From assembly GCF_003597395.2 (NCBI RefSeq), contig NC_133770.1, positions 11,258,438 through 11,322,437 on the forward strand: a stretch of 64,000 nucleotides of DNA, in the 5' to 3' direction. Of the stretch, positions 20,281 to 30,522 are shown piece after piece. How positions within the stretch are numbered: position 1 is the first letter of the stretch; each line of letters starts with the position of its first letter. Below the pieces are notes generated by a model. The model made no database searches and was not told the DNA's origin. It saw only the letters and a list, made by a program, of their open reading frames with translations. The stretch is from Chelonoidis abingdonii (taxonomy: Eukaryota > Chordata > Testudines > Testudinidae). The translations under genes were made by a program, and so were the position numbers.

Positions 20281-22983
20281 GTTTTCATGTCATGTGAAAT
20301 GTCACATCCCATTATGTCCAGTGATTAACCAATCCTTTATAAACGGAATAGTCATGCAAACATGACTATTTCTCCACTCTCCTCCTACTGAAACAAAAAT
20401 ACTGGACAAATAAAAACAAACGAAGTGTAAGGATGATACCAAAAGATCATGGGGATCTGAAATGGATGTAGATTCTTCCACCTTTGGGTCACTAGTACAA
20501 AGCCAGTCTGAGTTAATAGTGGCCTCAAATTGTTAACGATCTAATAACTGTTTGGTTACTTGATGATTTGGTAGGTCTTAGACTTGCTTCTGTTGGACAG
20601 GTTTACACATAACTGCAAGTGATGCCAATTGGCACCTGTTAGCGATTTTGGCATGGAGACCAAGAGACCTGAATGGGTTTTTACACTGCATTTATTCTCA
20701 CTCTTCCAGGTCAAGGTTGAGAGCTCAACTAGCCAAGGCCCAACTTCAGAAGGCACCATGTGACAAAAATCCTAAATGCAGGACACAAAAGTATTTATGC
20801 AGAAGATTTAAAAGTACCACTGGATTCATCCCTTTGTGGTACATAGCTCTGTCTGTAAGTGCAGTTCCACGGCTGAATATTTCCAATGTAGAGAGAGCAC
20901 CAAATTTGGGTGGAATGTTAATAAATGCAGGACTGACGTTCATAATGGTGAGGGACAGTTGGTAAGTTTGGGGTTGAGGCATGTTTAGTATAGAGAAATC
21001 TTGCCTATGCTGTAGATAAACAGGACATCATTCTCTGCATTGCCAAACCAGCAACATCCATGAGCAGTGCACTGGCATAAAAAAAGAAAAGATCTTCTAC
21101 GTTGCCAAGCTCCAGCTCAAGGATATTTAAAGAATGTCATTACAAACCACTCCAAAATAGGGGCTTCTAATGGAAAATCTTCTGACAAGAACCTCTATTG
21201 AAAGCCAGGCTGCTATAATTATATCAGAAGAAAATGATAAATCAGCCGCCAGTTGGTGCACAATAAACATCATAAAAGCACTCTGCTTTCATAGCACAAG
21301 CACCCCATGATTATTGTACTGGGAAAACTTTTGGTTGAGTGTAACTGCTGCTCTGGAGATGACCTGAATGAACCAGTTTGGCCATCAGACTGAGTGAGTG
21401 ACTGTGTGTGTGTGTGGCTGATGCAGATGGGTATCCGTGTCTCAGGCTAGTCAGAAATCCAAGGAGAGAGCAAGGATTTTCTTGCCTGTGTTATCTCCAT
21501 AAAACTGTGGCATGTTGTTTTGCTATCATCACTCGCCTTTGATGATTTATGAAGTATAACTCTGAGTAACTACAGAACCAATTCCTCAGCACTACTGAGG
21601 CTGCTGCAGCTGGTCTCGTATTATAGGACATCAAAAACAAGGTCTTTGTGATGACATTTAGACATATAAAATCCTATGTAGAGTTTTTACAAGAATAAAT
21701 GACCAGGACACTGAAGCAATCACAACAGTGTAATGGGGTTTAGCACACACATGTATTTTTCCATGAAGTCCTTACTTGCTCAGATATACAAAGCTTTTCC
21801 TGTACAGTGTTTCCAGGTGCAAATGTGGACTTTACTATAGAAGAATGTATGTGAAAAATTTGCAAAATAACAGTTGGGATCAGGATCGAGTTTTGTTAGC
21901 ACTCCTCTCAATAGGAGCTGCCATTTAATGGATACATCATTGGATAAGGATTAGTGCTGGGAGGAATTGTCCAAAACTGGGCTATTTAACAGCAGCAAAA
22001 ATGTGATTAATGGATTATTATTAAAAACAAAACTTGCCAATCAAATTTGAAAGTCTGCCTCTCTCACGCATTCAAATGGGAACCTCATTTCCTGTGCGTT
22101 AATATCAATAATCAGACTAAATAGTTTAACAGTTTATTATAACTTGCTCAAGTCCTGAAGATTTTACTCAGGCAAAATTCCCATTGATTTCATTGGGAGT
22201 TTTGCATGAGGAAGGACTGAGGGCTTGATTGGGATAGTTAGGCACAACCCTACAGTGAAGATGTTGTACAGCTGTACTGCCCCAGAGGGAACACCAAGAG
22301 GTATCAGTCTCCTGAATGCCTCAGACTGCATATTCACTGCTACTGTAACTCTTGATTCACCTACTGCACCACCAGCCAGCTACACCAACAGATGCCTGGG
22401 GTAGTAGGACCATGGCCCCTCTCATTTCTACACCTTACAGGAAGCGTAAATAGAGCCAACCCCACCCTTGGGTGACTGAAGGCCTTGGAATTCTTCCTGA
22501 TCTTTTCATGGGCTACACAAGTGAGGAGGTTCCTTCTACCCTCTCCCCCTCACCACCACACACATGCATGAGGCCAACCAGAATCTGACCCTGAGTTTTG
22601 ACTTCAAGACCTGCCTCTCTCACTCTCTTTTTATTTTTATTTTAATTTTGTATTAATAATACAAGGCCCTTAGACAGCAATCACAATTCCCATTAGCTTC
22701 AATGGTTATCTCAAGGCACAGCTTTCTATTTTGTAATTAGCCGGAGTGATTCTCTCATCTTGTGCATTATGTGAAGTTTTCCTCCACACACACATAAATT
22801 CTGGAAGCCTGATGTATTGTTTACCCACTCTGCCTCCAGCAGCCCCCGTCCACTAAAGAGCTTTTCATCCCCCTTCATAGTACCAGTTGCTTGGCTGTAT
22901 GATCAGTGTGACTGCAAGCAGCAAGAGGTTGCTGAATCCAGCAACCACATGGAACAAATAAAGAAAGGAGAAGAGAATTTTAC
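20281..22983. other. Intronic sequence without recognised elements
   Basis: No gene and no family-level repeat recognised, apart from short palindromes such as 22165-22225 (gcaaaattcccattgatttc with its inverted partner gggagttttgc). Confidence 0.6.
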
Positions 22984-23091
22984 CGTCTTCAGAGTTAATA
23001 ATTCGGAACAGAGCAGGACACTTGACAAAGACGATTTCGCCCACACTCGCTGACTTCCAGCATGTAATATTATCCCACATCCCAGGGCATC
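22984..23091 (-). CDS. ADCYAP1R1: PAC1 receptor exon: hormone-binding domain core
   Basis: Second recognised exon of the PAC1 receptor, 108 bp. Seen: acceptor ttctctag before the exon, donor gacg/gtaaaa after it. The frame continues the split glycine and reads [14 protein letters not shown], later [14 protein letters not shown]. The W-D-N-x-T-C-W signature is the conserved centre of class B GPCR hormone-binding domains; it supplies three of the domain cysteines and an N-glycosylation site (NIT). Length and both phases match the mammalian exon encoding [12 protein letters not shown] through FNPDQ. It ends in phase 1, so it can join either the optional cassette exons known from mammals or the exon at 2853-2962 directly. 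It is separated from the previous exon by about 37.6 kb and from the next by about 20.0 kb of repeat-rich intron. Confidence 0.97.
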
Positions 23092-23635
23092 CTAGAGAAG
23101 AGAAAAGGAGAAATATAGAAAGAGTTGCAATCAAATCCAATCCTCTTTCAATTTGCGGTAGTGCTTTATAGTTACCTTCATCTCACAGCCATAAACATAC
23201 TGCCCATTACTCTAAAGGAGTGTAACTCTTTCATATAGGCTTAAAATAGGTGGGGTTATTTTGTACTGACTACAACAGTATTAAACAGGAGGCATTACTA
23301 TGGTACCGGAACAGCGATAATGGCGCCATAACCTCTGTGGGCAGAAACTGAAGCCAATTAAGCTGTGCCAATCAAGCTGCACCAATTTATTCCAACGGAG
23401 AGTCTGCCCCCCAGGTATGGCATTCTGCTCTAATCTAGCTATCAGTGAACACCATGGGCCAAATCCAGAGGCCTGTCATCAGTTTCCCCCTCAGGCAAAT
23501 AAAATCTGAGAGGTCTTGAAGACCAGAAACACCCCAAGAGATCAGCACCTCTCAGGATCTGCTCCAGTCACTCCAGCAGAAGGTTGCCTAAGGACTACAT
23601 GAAAAATGAGGGGGAGGTCTGGGAGTGGGAGTGCA

Positions 23636-23731
23636 GGGCCCAGTTTCCCAAAAGTATTTAGGCACCTACCTCCCACTGATTTCAAGGGACAACAGGAGTC
23701 TAAATACCTTTTGATGGTCTAGGCCCAAGAG
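23636..23731. repeat. Palindromic repeat (aaaggtatttaggc type)
   Basis: 'gcccagtttcccaaaagtat' and 'taaatacctttt..ctaggcc' are inverted ends around 'cccactgatttcaaggg'. Same family as the cluster at 24655. Confidence 0.65.
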
Positions 23732-24316
23732 CCTTTTCTCTTTCATCTTGTGGTCCCTGCGTAAGGGCAAGGCACCGATCAGGGATAGCAAGGGGGCAGC
23801 AAGGGGTACCACCTTTGAAATGCAAAAAAACCCAGCATCTCCTCCACCCAAGGTAAGCCTGCTGCAACCCCAACCCGAGGGCAACTCCGCAACGCTCCCC
23901 TCCACCCCCTCAACAGCCACTTATAATATCTAGAGAGAGGACACGCAGAAATAAGATTGATGACATCACTCCTCTCCTCACTCGTGTGACTCAAACCCTC
24001 TCACACGCACACGGGTAGTGCACTTGCGAGTTGGTGGGCAGACAGCTGCTGTCTTTTTAACAGTGTTGATCTGATATCGCTTAAACTGCAGAAGTGGGAA
24101 CACTGCAGCATCTTTAGCTGGACACAGAAATAATGCAAATCTTTAGACCCAGGTGTAAAAAAAACCACAGCGGATTAAATTATTTTTCTGGCAACTGACC
24201 AATCCATGAAAAAAAATCAGACAGGCCAGTCAAATACTGACCAGGTGGTCTCCTTGGGAGCAACCCGTACTCCCCGTCCCCCACCTCCCATGCAGGTAGT
24301 ATAGATTCTTATATAT

Positions 24317-24654
24317 ATTAAGGCCAGAAGGGACCATTATGGGCATCTAGTCCAACCTCCTGCATAGCAATAGCCAGAGAACCTCACCCTATATTTCCCC
24401 TGCATCCAGCACATTATTTCTGGTTAAGGTAGTTATCCTTTAGGGATGGAGAATATACCCCTCTCCAGGTAAAGTGTTGCAATGTTAAAAAACATGCACC
24501 TTATTTCCAATCTGAATTGCTCTAGCTTCAACATCCCGCCATTCAATGGATCTTATTATACCTTTATCTGCTGGATTAAAGATCAGATCATGATCAGAAA
24601 TCTCCGTGTATAGGTATTTAGATTTTGAAAGGCATTTAGCCATTGCTTTGCTTA
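24317..24654 (-). mobile_element. CR1 LINE (second clade), 3' part
   Basis: 'aaggccagaagggaccatta', 'catctagtccaacctcctgc', then 'aatctgaattgctctagctt' and 'tggattaaagatca' are the antisense 3' end of a CR1 clade with a different 3' UTR from the one at 4884. Interrupted at about 24655 by palindromic repeats; continues at 24950. Confidence 0.8.
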
Positions 24655-24948
24655 GCATTGCAAGGCATAAGGGATTTAGATGGCTAAATCCCAATTTGAA
24701 AAGTGATTTAGGCAGGCAGGGCCAGGTCTTTAGAGGTATTTAGGTGCATAACTCCCACTGATTTCAATAGGTGTTAGATTCCTAACACCCAGATCCTCAA
24801 AGGTATTTAGGAGAATAAGTCTCATTGACTTTCAATAAGAAAAAGCTCCTAAGTCACTTATGAAAATGGGACTCACCATCTAATCACATCGGCCTTGCTA
24901 CACTGAATGCAGCAATGCCTAAATACCCTTTAAAAATCTAGGCCTTAT
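24655..24948. repeat. Cluster of three 'gtatttaggtgc' palindromic units inside CR1
   Basis: Repeated blocks 'gccaggtctttagaggtatt', 'aactcccactgatttcaata', 'ccagatcctcaaaggtattt' and 'aataccctttaaaaatctag' alternate in orientation. They split the CR1, so they inserted after it. Confidence 0.65.
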
Positions 24949-25200
24949 AGGCTGTGATCAAGTCACTACTTAACCTTCTCTCAGATAAACGACATTGATT
25001 GAGCTTCAGAAGTCAGTCACTGCAAGGCATGTGTTCCAGATCTCGATTCAATCTTTAGCTCTTTTCTGAATGCATTTCCAGTTTGTCAACGTCCTTTTTA
25101 AAGTGCTGACATCCAAACACAATAGGATTCCAGCAATGGTCTCCCTAATGCTGTATACAGTGGTAACATCATCTCAGGATTTCTACTCCACATTCCCCTG
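24949..25200 (-). mobile_element. CR1 LINE continuation
   Basis: 'ataggctgtgatcaagtcac', 'taaccttctctcagataaac', 'tctcgattcaat..', 'gtccttttta' and 'caggatttctactccacatt' continue the CR1 broken at 24654. Confidence 0.7.
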
Positions 25201-25582
25201 TTTTTAAGTTGGTGGTGCTTCAGCCATAACCCCCCATCCCCAGGGGGTCCTTTGCCAGTGTGCCAGAGCCACCCACTGTAGTTTAAAGCATCCTTGAGGC
25301 TGCTCTAAACTATGGTAAGGATTGGGCAGGCAGAAAACTGGCTACAGAACTGGGATACCATAGCCCACTACTTCTGCCCATCATCTTCAGCTGTGCTTAG
25401 CAGATAGACAGTTGGATCCTCAGCTTATGTAATTCATCCTAACTCCACTGATTTGAATCCATCTGCCCCATAGCATGAAGATGACAAACTGGACCAGCAT
25501 CTTTTTCTTATTATTCAAGTAAAACAAACTTTGCTTGCTTGTTTGTTTGTTTAGGATTATGGGCAGCAACATAAACCCCTAA

Positions 25583-25768
25583 TATCAGAGGGGTAGCTGT
25601 GTTAGTCTGGATCTGTAAAAGCAGCAGAGAATCCTGTGGCACCTTATAGACTAACAGACGTTTTGGAGCATGAGCTTTCGTGGGTGAATGCATGCATCTG
25701 ACGAAGTGGGTATTCACCCACGAAAGCTCATGCTCCAAAACGTCTGTTAGTCTATAAGGTGCCACAGG
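25583..25768 (+). repeat. Foldback repeat, best-preserved copy, 12-bp target duplication
   Basis: Flanked by perfect ataaacccctaa at 25571-25582 and 25769-25780. Starts 'tatcagaggggtagctgtgt'. The arm at about 25637-25690 (gtggcaccttatag.. to ..gggtgaat) is the reverse complement of 25711-25764. Between them is CTGACGA (25698-25704), an extra A, hairpin gtgggt-attc-acccac and GAAA (25722-25725); gctcatgctcc (25726-25736) pairs with ggagcatgagc (25665-25675). This meets the order of a hammerhead core with stem III closed by the arms. Confidence 0.93.
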
Positions 25769-26320
25769 ATAAACCCCTAAGAAGACAGAAAACAAGGCTT
25801 ATTCTTATTAGCTGCTGGAGACAAGGTAAAACAGTTCAGCTCCTGTTCCTTTCTGAGCACTGCTGTCAGGAACCCGACAAGCTCTGAACATTTTTCAAGG
25901 AGCATCTCACTGGCAAGGAAATTCTTTAGCATGACCGCCAATGAAATTCGTTAAATTTAAAGTCCCCAACTTTCAGGGTTGTAAGCCTGGAAGGCTTGCC
26001 AGTTTGCAGAAGAGTTCAGAGAATCCCCTCAAATTCCCCATTAATATCCACAATGATTGTGCAAGAGGCCCTCAAATTGGAATTGTGCTCTGCCTCTGTG
26101 TGAAAAGAAAGGGACAGATAATCCAACCCTCTCTGCTACTGCAGGATTGCTTTCTGGTTCTTCGGGTTTGATGTTGAATCTGAGTACATAATCTTATCAA
26201 ATTTTAAAGGGAGCACTGTTCTTATCTGAATGGCTCTGCTGCTAAATTCCCCCTCACGCTGTGAGTGAAAGAAAGACCTCCAGTGAAAGGAGACAATTCT
26301 TTAGAATGCCATTGTTGCCA

Positions 26321-27007
26321 GTAGATGAGTGGACTCACCTCTGCAGCGCCTCCTGCTGGTAACTTCTGGAAATTAGCTCATTCCAGCTCCAGAGCACCCT
26401 CTGCAGGCCGATAAGCTTCCTGTCCTCTGGCCCCTGTGTCCCTCTCTAGACCCCGGTGTCCTGTTCCCAGTGGGGCTTCCCCCTGGCAGAAACCCCTCAG
26501 TCTTAGGGTCTCCCCTCCCTAGGGAACCCCCCACCCACTATCCCCACCTTCCTTCAGTATCAGGCTACTGCCAGTCATTGTCTAGCTCCACGCCCTGGGG
26601 CAGACTGCAGTATCAGTCTACTCATCACTGGCAAGGAGGGTTTGGACCTGCTGCCTTGGCCTACCCCTGGGCTGCCCTAAGCAACCCCTAGTACCCCTTG
26701 GCCTTCTGCTAGGCCACAGCCTGGAGGTTCCAGGCTGGAGCTTCCCAGCTCCTCAGCCTGTCCCCAGCCATGCTCCACTCAGGTACCCTGTCTCTAGTTC
26801 CTTGCAGCCAGGCCCTTCTCTCTCTGAATGCAGAGAGAGACTTCCACTGGCTCACAGCCTTTTATAGGGACCAGCTGGGCCTGACTGGGTTGTGGCCCAG
26901 CTGCAGCCACTTCCCAATCAGCCCAGCTTAGCAACTCCCAGCCACAACCTTCCCCCAGGACTGTTTTAAGTCCTTCAGGGCAGGAGCGGGGTAACCACCC
27001 CGCTACA
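26321..27007 (-). mobile_element. Solo LTR with 6-bp target duplication
   Basis: ttgcca lies just outside both ends (26315-26320 and 27008-27013). On the minus strand it starts TGTAGCGGGGTGGTTACCCC at 27007, has a TATA-like ctataaaagg (about 26866-26875) and ends in gcgctgcagaggtgagtcca..ctac. Length 687 bp, no internal coding region, so a solo LTR. Ends GTAG/CTACA are only partly canonical. Confidence 0.8.
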
Positions 27008-27290
27008 TTGCCATTTGGGTACAGATACAATACAGGGCAGATCATTGGCTGGAGTAAATAAACAAAGCTGTATTGAGCTATGTTAGTTTATATCAGCTGA
27101 GAAAATATGTCCACAGGTCTGGACTTGCTCAGTGGGTTTTTCCACTCACTTCAATGGTAGTGGGATCAGGCCTTATGTTTTCTTACTGAATAAAGGGCAG
27201 ATCCTAAAACATATAATGGCTGACTTGGGTTAGTAAAGATCGCTTTCATGAGTGTTTGGATCAGGTGTTTGAATGGTGTGGGTCACACTG

Positions 27291-28013
27291 ATTCATAGAT
27301 TATAAGGCCAATCTGATCTCCTGCTTAGCACAGGCCACTGGACTTTCCTAAATTAATTGCTGTTTGAATTAGAGCAGATCTTTTAGAAAAACACTCAGTC
27401 TTGATTTTAAAAGTGCCAGTGATGGAGAATCCACCTCAACCCTTGGTATGTTGTTCCAATGGTTAATCAACCTCAATTATGTGTGGAGTATTTCCAGCCT
27501 GAATTAGTCTAGCTTCAACTTCCAGCCATTGGATCATGTTAGACCTTTGTTTGCTAGATCAAAGAGCCCATTAACAAATTTTAAACTTATAAACTATGAT
27601 CAAATCACCCTTTATCCTTCCCCTTGTTAAGCTAAATAGATCAAACTGCTTGAGTCTGTCATGATACAGCATGTTATCCAACCTTTTAAATCATTCCTGT
27701 GACCCTTCTCTGAACCCTCTTCAATTTATCAACATTCTTCTTGACTTGTGGGCCTTAGAACTAGACACAATATTCCAGAAGGGGTCACGCCACTGGCAGC
27801 AGCAGAGAAAATATCACCATCTTACTCCTACTCAACATTCCCCTGCTTACACATCCATGGATCAAATTAGCTCTTTTGGCCACAGCAACACACTACAAGC
27901 TCATGTTCAGCTGATTATCCACCATAACCCCCAAGTCTTTTTCAGACTCACTGCTTCCCAGGCTAGAGACCCCATCCTATCAGGACAGCCTGCACTTTGT
28001 TCCTAGGATGTAC
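27291..28013 (-). mobile_element. CR1 LINE (second clade), left part of split copy
   Basis: 'gattcatagattataaggcc' at the 3' end, then 'agtgatggagaatccacctc', 'ccagccattggatcatgtta', 'gacccttctctgaaccctct', 'agctcatgttcagctgatta'. Continuous with 29035 once the inserted LTR is removed. Confidence 0.88.
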
Positions 28014-29030
28014 ATGTGACGCTGGCAGATCAGGTGCCAGCTGATGCCGAAACCCCAGGTCAATTCACTGGTGTATTAGTATAGATCAAAGTAATTGTTC
28101 ACACATATTTGGTGTTTAAACTTAACGAAAATTAAGGATGTTACTTGTCTGTGTCCCGTTATGTAAAAGCAAACATTTACGTTGAGTATACCCCTGCAAC
28201 CAAATAACCCATCAAAGGAGAAAGAAGCCTTGTGGAATGCAAATAAAGAACTTGACCAGAAAAGTGCTCATTTCAAAGCCAGTGGTCATTGTGGGTGAGC
28301 AACAGAGGTCAAAGACTCAAAATGGATTCCTCACTTTCTGTCCTCAAAGGAAAAAGCCCACGTCAGTAGTGACACCTTCAGCTTGTTTTCTGAGAAGAAG
28401 CTATAAGAATGGATTCAAGGAGAGCTCCTTCATCACTGGATTGTTTGGATTCGTACAGGGAAATGTACCAGATTCAAAGCAGAGATTTCCAGAGACAATC
28501 TGGGTACAATGAAAAGATTTTTGGGAAAGTGGCAGTTTATTACATCTCTGCCACCATTGGGACTTACAAACTGTGACTCACCTGTGCATATATTTTACCT
28601 GCTTTAACCTCTCAATAACTTTCATTTCATTTTCTTAGCTAATAAATCTTTCGTTAATTTACTATAGAATTGGCCACCAGCATTGTCTTTGGTGTGAGAT
28701 ATAAAGCACAAACTGATCTGGGGTAAGAGACTGCTCTTCTGGGACTGAGAGCAACCTGATGTGCTGTGATTTTTGGGTGTAAGTGACCTTTTATCACAAA
28801 GTCCAGTTTGTCTGGTGGCAAAATAGGCTGGAGAGTCTGAGGGAACTGTCTGTGACTCTATGGTAAGACTGGTACAGTGATCCAGGAGTTCACATTTGTT
28901 ACTGGCTTGGTGAAATTTAATTATACAACATACAACCAATTTGGGGTGTCTGCCCTATTTTCTGGCAGCCCGCCCTGAGGTAGGCACTCCCAATTGTTGC
29001 CATTCCAGTCAACGTGACTGGAATGGCAAC
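28014..29030 (+). mobile_element. LTR inserted into CR1
   Basis: Starts TGTGACGCTGGCAGATCAGG; the right end carries 'ccattccagtcaacgtgac', the inverted terminus. Internal 'ttagctaataaatctttcgt' (28637-28655) is a plausible polyadenylation signal region. CR1 sequence ends at 'ctaggatgtaca' and resumes at 'gtgacttttatatttagcc'. The final 35 bp form a perfect hairpin (see findings), so the exact right end is uncertain. No coding region: solo LTR. Confidence 0.75.
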
Positions 29031-29034
29031 GTGA

Positions 29035-29760
29035 CTTTTATATTTAGCCATATTAAAAACACGTTTGCACCCAGTTCACCAAACAATCCAGTTCACTTTG
29101 TATCAGTGACCTGTCCTCTTATTTACCACTCCCCCAATTATTGCGTTACCTGCAAACTTTGTTAATTCTGATATTATGTTCTCCTCCAGATCACTGATAA
29201 AAAATATTAAATAGCAGAGGACCAAGAACCAATCCCTGGGGCACCGACGAGAAACATACCAACTCCATGATCCTTCCATTTATAATTCTATTTTGAGGCT
29301 TGTCAGTTAGCCAGTTTTTAATCTAGCTCATGACTGATACAAAATTAACCTTTTAAATCAAAATATGATGCTGCACCAAGTCAAATGCCATCTAGTAATG
29401 GACAACTACCAATGTTAGGGTTCTTTTTGTTCCTAATATACTTAAAATAGTGTCAAATAGCAAACTAAAATCATCACTAAATAATGCTGGAATGGCATCT
29501 GAAACTTTATTCAGATTTGCTGACCACAGCATACTCCAATGTTGCTGCAAATCATCTCTCTAAATCTTTTCTGGGGTTTGAAGAAATTGCTAATTGAGGC
29601 CACCTGTCTGCCTGTGTTAGTCCATTTGCCAGATGGAGGCTTTCCTCTAAGAATGCTGTTGTCTGCTATTGAGAAACGTAAACCTCATTCTCCAGAAGGC
29701 TCAAAGACATCAACTTGCAAAGGTTAATTATATAATCAGGATGATGAAGATGGAAATCCA
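29035..29760 (-). mobile_element. CR1 LINE (second clade), right part of split copy
   Basis: 'tttagccatattaaaaacac', 'ccagttcactttgtatcagt', 'ggaccaagaaccaatccctg', 'ggcttgtcagttagccagtt', 'gcaccaagtcaaatgccatc' and 'agatggaggctttcctctaa' are antisense RT. The junction to the left part is resolved by removing 28014-29034. Confidence 0.85.
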
Positions 29761-30181
29761 GATCAAATTACACATTGTTAGCTTTGGTAGGCTGGGATGC
29801 CCACTGTCTGCTCACCCACTAGGAACGGTATTTGTCATATAAATCTTAAAGTCATTAAATAATATGCTCTATAATGCGGTGCTATATGACAATCAATACA
29901 AAACCAGGGGCTACGTAAATATGCACGATAATGAAACATTTTCTTCCAAGAGGTGTCTGCAACAATCAAAAAGACTAATGAAGTTTTATGCAAACCACCT
30001 GCTCCATTTCCCCCCTAAATCAAACACCTTTGGTGGAAATGAGGTAAACTTTTTTCTCTCTTCTAATTAGTATTCTTGCAAATACTGGAACAGTAACAGA
30101 GACCATAGACACCATGAGAACCACATGTGTTTGGCAAAAAAAATGAATAGGGGATAAATGCATTGTAATACTTAGTCCTGC

Positions 30182-30250
30182 CATGAGTGCAGGGGACTGG
30201 ACTAGATGATCTCTCGAGGTCCCTTCCAATCCTATGAGTCTATGATTCTA
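30182..30250 (+). mobile_element. CR1 3' tail
   Basis: 'gagtgcaggggactggacta', 'gatgatctctcgaggtccct', 'tccaatcctatgagtctatg'. Confidence 0.85.
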
Positions 30251-30284
30251 ATACTGTGTTTGAAATTCAATGCTAATGAATCTC

Positions 30285-30490
30285 TGCCATTATTATTTAC
30301 ATTATGATAGCACTCAGCACAACAGCAGTCCAACCTCCATTATACAGGCACTGTACAAACACACAGCAAGAAATGTCTGGTTAGCTTCCAGGCAGGGGCA
30401 AAGACAGATAAAGGGAAAACAAAGGGAGAGTGAGATGATGTGATTGGCTCAAGCTGACATAGAAGATCAGTGAAAGCCAGACATAGGTGC
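30285..30490 (-). repeat. MIR/L2-type tail repeat
   Basis: 'attatttacattatgatagc', 'tacaggcactgtacaaacac' and 'gattggctcaagctgacat' follow the same order as 13200-13495. Confidence 0.55.
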
Positions 30491-30522
30491 TGGCACTAGG
30501 GGTGCTGCTGCAACCCCTAGCT

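Larger units (their letters stand above)
2963..22983 (-). other. ADCYAP1R1: ADCYAP1R1 long intron (about 20.0 kb) inside the extracellular domain
   Basis: Lies between the NITCW exon and the RNCTEDGW exon. In mammals two short cassette exons (together 63 bp, 21 residues) sit in this interval; I did not recognise them, but exons this small are easy to miss by eye. 2963-4764 and 16501-19194 contain no gene and nothing recognisable beyond short simple tracts. The rest is described element by element. Confidence 0.85.
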
